DNA of 61,655 bases, taken from contig JAJNBG010000020.1 in assembly GCA_021155905.1 (NCBI GenBank), positions 1 through 61,655 on the forward strand. The letters run 5' to 3'. Below, one piece after another: positions 59,835 to 61,655 of the stretch. The translations under genes and the position numbers were made by a program. The first letter of the stretch is position 1, and each line of letters begins with the position of its first letter. Under the pieces are notes generated by a model. It was not told where the DNA came from and ran no database searches. It saw only the letters and a program-made list of their open reading frames with translations. The stretch comes from Bacteroidota bacterium (lineage in GTDB: Bacteria > Bacteroidota > Bacteroidia > B-17B0 > Aurantibacillaceae).

Positions 59835-61091
59835 ATGAAACAGAAAACTAAATTAAAGATGAATTGCCCCAGCTGCGGTACGAATATATCAGTTGATGAA
59901 CTACTTGTAAATCAATTCGAGGAATCTATTAAAAAGGATTTGCAGTCTGAACTACAATTAAGAGAGGAAGAACTGAATCAGAAACGTGATGAGTACAAAC
60001 AGCTCTCGCTTCAGCTAACTAAGGAAAAAGAAAATGTTGATGAAGTAGTTAATTCTCGTGTGAAACAATTAGTGCATTCAAGAGAAGAATCTTTAAAAGC
60101 CAGTATTCATAAGGAAATTGAGGAAGAAAAGAAAATGCAACTTCAAGAACTTGAAAATGAATTAATCAAGAAGTCAGCCCAGCTTCAAGAGTTAAATGGC
60201 ACTAAAGCTAAATTAGAACGCTTACAAAGAGAGATGGATGAAGCAGAGACAAGAATCATTCTTCAAAAAGAAAAGGAGTTAACAGAGCGTTTAGAAGAGG
60301 CGCGCTTAACGATTACAGAGCAAGCTCACCAGGAAAGTTTCTTAAAGTTACGTGAACGAGAAAAAGTGATTGAGGACTTAAAAGGAAAATTAAATGAAGC
60401 CAAATTGCAAGCAGAACAAGGTAGCATGCAACTGCAAGGAGAAATTCAGGAATTAGAAATCATTAATATACTTCAGGACTTTCATCCTTTTGATGACATA
60501 TCACAGTCCAAGAAAGGAGCTAATGCTGCTGACATCCTTCAAATAGTTAGAACACAAAATGGTGCAGAATGTGGCAAGATTTACTACGAAAGTAAACGAA
60601 CTAAATCTTGGTCAAATGATTGGGTTAAAAAATTCAAACAGGACAACATCAACACAAAAGCGGATATCCTGGTACTTGTGACCAATGCTATGCCTAAAGA
60701 TATTCAACGATACGGAATTGTTGATGGAGTTTGGATATGCAGTTTTAATGATGTAAAAGAATTATCACTCGTCTTGAGATACGGTCTTTTAAAACTACAG
60801 TCAGTTGCAATAACCCACAAGGGTAAAGAATCGAAGATGGAGCTTCTATATTCCTACCTGACAAGTGAAGAATTCAAAAATGTTTTCGAATCAATTATTG
60901 AAGGATTTCGCACTATTCAAGAGTCTCACCAGAGCGAAAAGCTCAAGATGCAAAGACTATGGAAAGAACGAGAGAAAGTGTTGGAACAAGTGCTATCTCA
61001 TTCGATTGATTTTTACGGCTCAATCAAAGGTATTGCAGGAACCGTAATCCCAGAAATCCCGATGCTAGAATTCCTTCCAAAAGCAGGGTAA
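59835..61091 (+). CDS. DUF2130 protein (predicted coiled-coil nuclease)
   Basis: 418 residues from ATG 59835 (a GTG 42 bp upstream would add an unconvincing N-terminus). N-terminal CPSCG zinc-knuckle half, a long charged coiled coil (about 20-210), then a domain (about 215-390) with NAADILQIV, Glu/Lys of YYESKRTKSW, and ADILVLVTNAMP, the DUF2130 signature and a PD-(D/E)XK-like order (D...ExK). Predicted nuclease or DNA-repair-like protein; activity unproven. Its promoter region carries the operator cluster at 59681. Confidence 0.82.
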   Translation: MKQKTKLKMNCPSCGTNISVDELLVNQFEESIKKDLQSELQLREEELNQKRDEYKQLSLQLTKEKENVDEVVNSRVKQLVHSREESLKASIHKEIEEEKKMQLQELENELIKKSAQLQELNGTKAKLERLQREMDEAETRIILQKEKELTERLEEARLTITEQAHQESFLKLREREKVIEDLKGKLNEAKLQAEQGSMQLQGEIQELEIINILQDFHPFDDISQSKKGANAADILQIVRTQNGAECGKIYYESKRTKSWSNDWVKKFKQDNINTKADILVLVTNAMPKDIQRYGIVDGVWICSFNDVKELSLVLRYGLLKLQSVAITHKGKESKMELLYSYLTSEEFKNVFESIIEGFRTIQESHQSEKLKMQRLWKEREKVLEQVLSHSIDFYGSIKGIAGTVIPEIPMLEFLPKAG

Positions 61092-61114
61092 ACTCACAAA
61101 ATTTTACTAATCAA

Positions 61115-61242
61115 AAACATGGGGCCTATTGGTTCTTGGGAAAACTTTGCCTAAAAAATTTCACTGCCATTTAATAATACAGGTAAGTATCCCAGGAAAT
61201 GAAATGAACACAAACTTCAATATCATTTTGTCCCCATGTTTT
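61115..61242 (+). ncRNA. Possible structured RNA or long leader hairpin
   Basis: AAAACATGGGG (61115-61125) pairs perfectly with CCCCATGTTTT (61232-61242). Inside, TTCTTGG (61134-61140) can pair with CCAGGAA (61192-61198), and TTTGCCT (61146-61152) with AGGTAAG (61181-61187), using two wobble pairs, nested correctly. It lies between DUF2130 and a small gene. The helices may be chance in an AT-rich spacer; no known family is recognised. Confidence 0.35.
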
Positions 61243-61257
61243 ATAAACTAATAACCT

Positions 61258-61425
61258 ATGAAACCAACAAAAACAAATAAAAGAAAAGCATTAGAAAGTG
61301 AGATGAAAATGATTTTTAAAGAATTATGCCCCACAGAAGAGGAGTTGGAAGAAACAGTAAGAGATGCAATGAAGGCTTACTCCATCGTAAAACATGAAAA
61401 TCAACTGAATCGAACACAAATATAA
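61258..61425 (+). CDS. Small charged protein, unknown
   Basis: 55 residues, basic start KPTKTNKRKALESEMKMIF, then acidic helix TEEELEETVRDAMKAY. No family recognised. It begins 15 bp after the putative structured region and is 10 bp before the next gene; same-strand packing suggests one transcript. Confidence 0.45.
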   Translation: MKPTKTNKRKALESEMKMIFKELCPTEEELEETVRDAMKAYSIVKHENQLNRTQI

Positions 61426-61435
61426 TCAACCTGCA

Positions 61436-61633
61436 ATGGGAATAAAACGTAAACAATTTGACGAGTATTTATGGCAATGCTATTTAGATTTCCTTGATGT
61501 AGAGGGTGATGTTGCTTCTAGTAAATCATTCGTAGCATATCGCCAGGCACTAAACAGAAATCCGAAACAAGTACCAGATCTACTTTGGAAAATCTTAGTA
61601 AAAAGAAATATTAAAAGACATAATCATAATTAA
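61436..61633 (+). CDS. Small protein, unknown
   Basis: 65 residues: GIKRKQFDEYLWQCYLDFLD, one Cys, and a basic C-terminus VKRNIKRHNHN. Helical and basic; may bind nucleic acid or be an element accessory protein. No family recognised. The window ends 22 bp later with an ATG (61646) that could begin another gene, too short to judge. Confidence 0.5.
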   Translation: MGIKRKQFDEYLWQCYLDFLDVEGDVASSKSFVAYRQALNRNPKQVPDLLWKILVKRNIKRHNHN

Positions 61634-61655
61634 AAACATATTATCATGGAGACAA

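Larger units (their letters stand above)
39963..61655. mobile_element. Integrative element/genomic island (left end; right end outside window)
   Basis: From the tRNA remnant to the window's right edge all genes are of accessory type (restriction, methyltransferases, caspase, PLD, mutagenic polymerases, XRE regulators, tiny hypotheticals), and the sequence is visibly AT-richer than the left side. No integrase, relaxase or conjugation gene is seen, so the class of element cannot be named. The intact tRNA and integrase should lie beyond 61655. Confidence 0.75.

Overview
The window comes from a Bacteroidota (Bacteroidetes) chromosome. The evidence is a type IX secretion lipoprotein of the PorW/SprE family, a giant SprB/PKD-repeat protein with a type-B T9SS C-terminal signal, an ATP synthase subunit a with the long secreted-type N-terminal extension usual in this phylum, near absence of Shine-Dalgarno sequences, and several TAnnTTTG-type -7 boxes just upstream of genes. 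Genus cannot be decided from what is visible.

Positions 1-39.9 kb read as ordinary chromosome. 1-12.7 kb holds atpE (cut by the window edge) and atpB, an M23 endopeptidase, porW, a 2155-residue surface adhesin, then bactofilin, AtpZ and an AtpI-like protein, so the ATP synthase accessory genes are separated from atpB by about 10 kb and lie on the other strand. 12.8-24.1 kb has a secreted C1 peptidase, a coiled-coil membrane protein, a FUSC transporter-like protein, small zinc-motif membrane proteins, an AraC regulator with a DUF4442 protein, a DUF4421 protein, a membrane-tethered receiver domain and an AsmA/DUF748 protein. 24.1-30.8 kb is a DNA-repair block: cupin, DUF763, DUF72, Fpg/Nei glycosylase, and Ku plus LigD of bacterial end joining. 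31-39.9 kb is a general-stress and envelope block: OmpA-like lipoprotein, CsbD, YtxH, two 51-55 residue membrane proteins too short for usual ORF cut-offs, Dps, an MlaE-MlaF-MlaD lipid transport operon, YceI and small unknowns.

At about 39.94 kb there is a terminator and then only the T-arm and 3' acceptor half of a tRNA, minus strand, followed by short direct repeats. Everything to the right is visibly more AT-rich and made of defence, restriction and mutagenesis genes. I read this as one end of an integrative element inserted in a tRNA gene; the other end, the intact tRNA and the integrase are outside the window. The leftward arm of the island (40.1-50.0 kb) runs as a series of same-strand genes: Y-family polymerase, DnaE-type polymerase, caspase-like protease, SRAP protease, PLD-family nuclease, a membrane coiled-coil protein and a PD-(D/E)XK restriction endonuclease, with a 19-bp palindrome in front of the first gene. 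The rightward arm (51.2-59.2 kb) has a C-protein-like regulator with its operator, an MmeI-like restriction-methyltransferase fusion, a D12-class adenine methyltransferase, and then four coupled genes: a probable chorismate-lyase-like protein, a membrane protein with a degenerate PLD-like domain, a beta-ribofuranosylaminobenzene/phenol 5'-phosphate synthase-like GHMP protein, and a Ham1-like pyrophosphatase fused to a P-loop kinase and a winged-helix-like tail.

The last operon is the most unusual thing here. Chorismate lyase plus beta-RFAP synthase are the two steps that make an aryl C-riboside phosphate in methanopterin synthesis, but here they sit in a mobile restriction operon beside a nucleotide kinase/NTP pyrophosphatase fusion and a membrane protein. 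My inference is a nucleotide-like small molecule used for signalling, toxicity or DNA/cofactor modification in a defence system. The element's right part (59.2-61.6 kb) has an XRE repressor with palindromic operators, a DUF2130 predicted nuclease, a possible structured RNA and small unknown genes.
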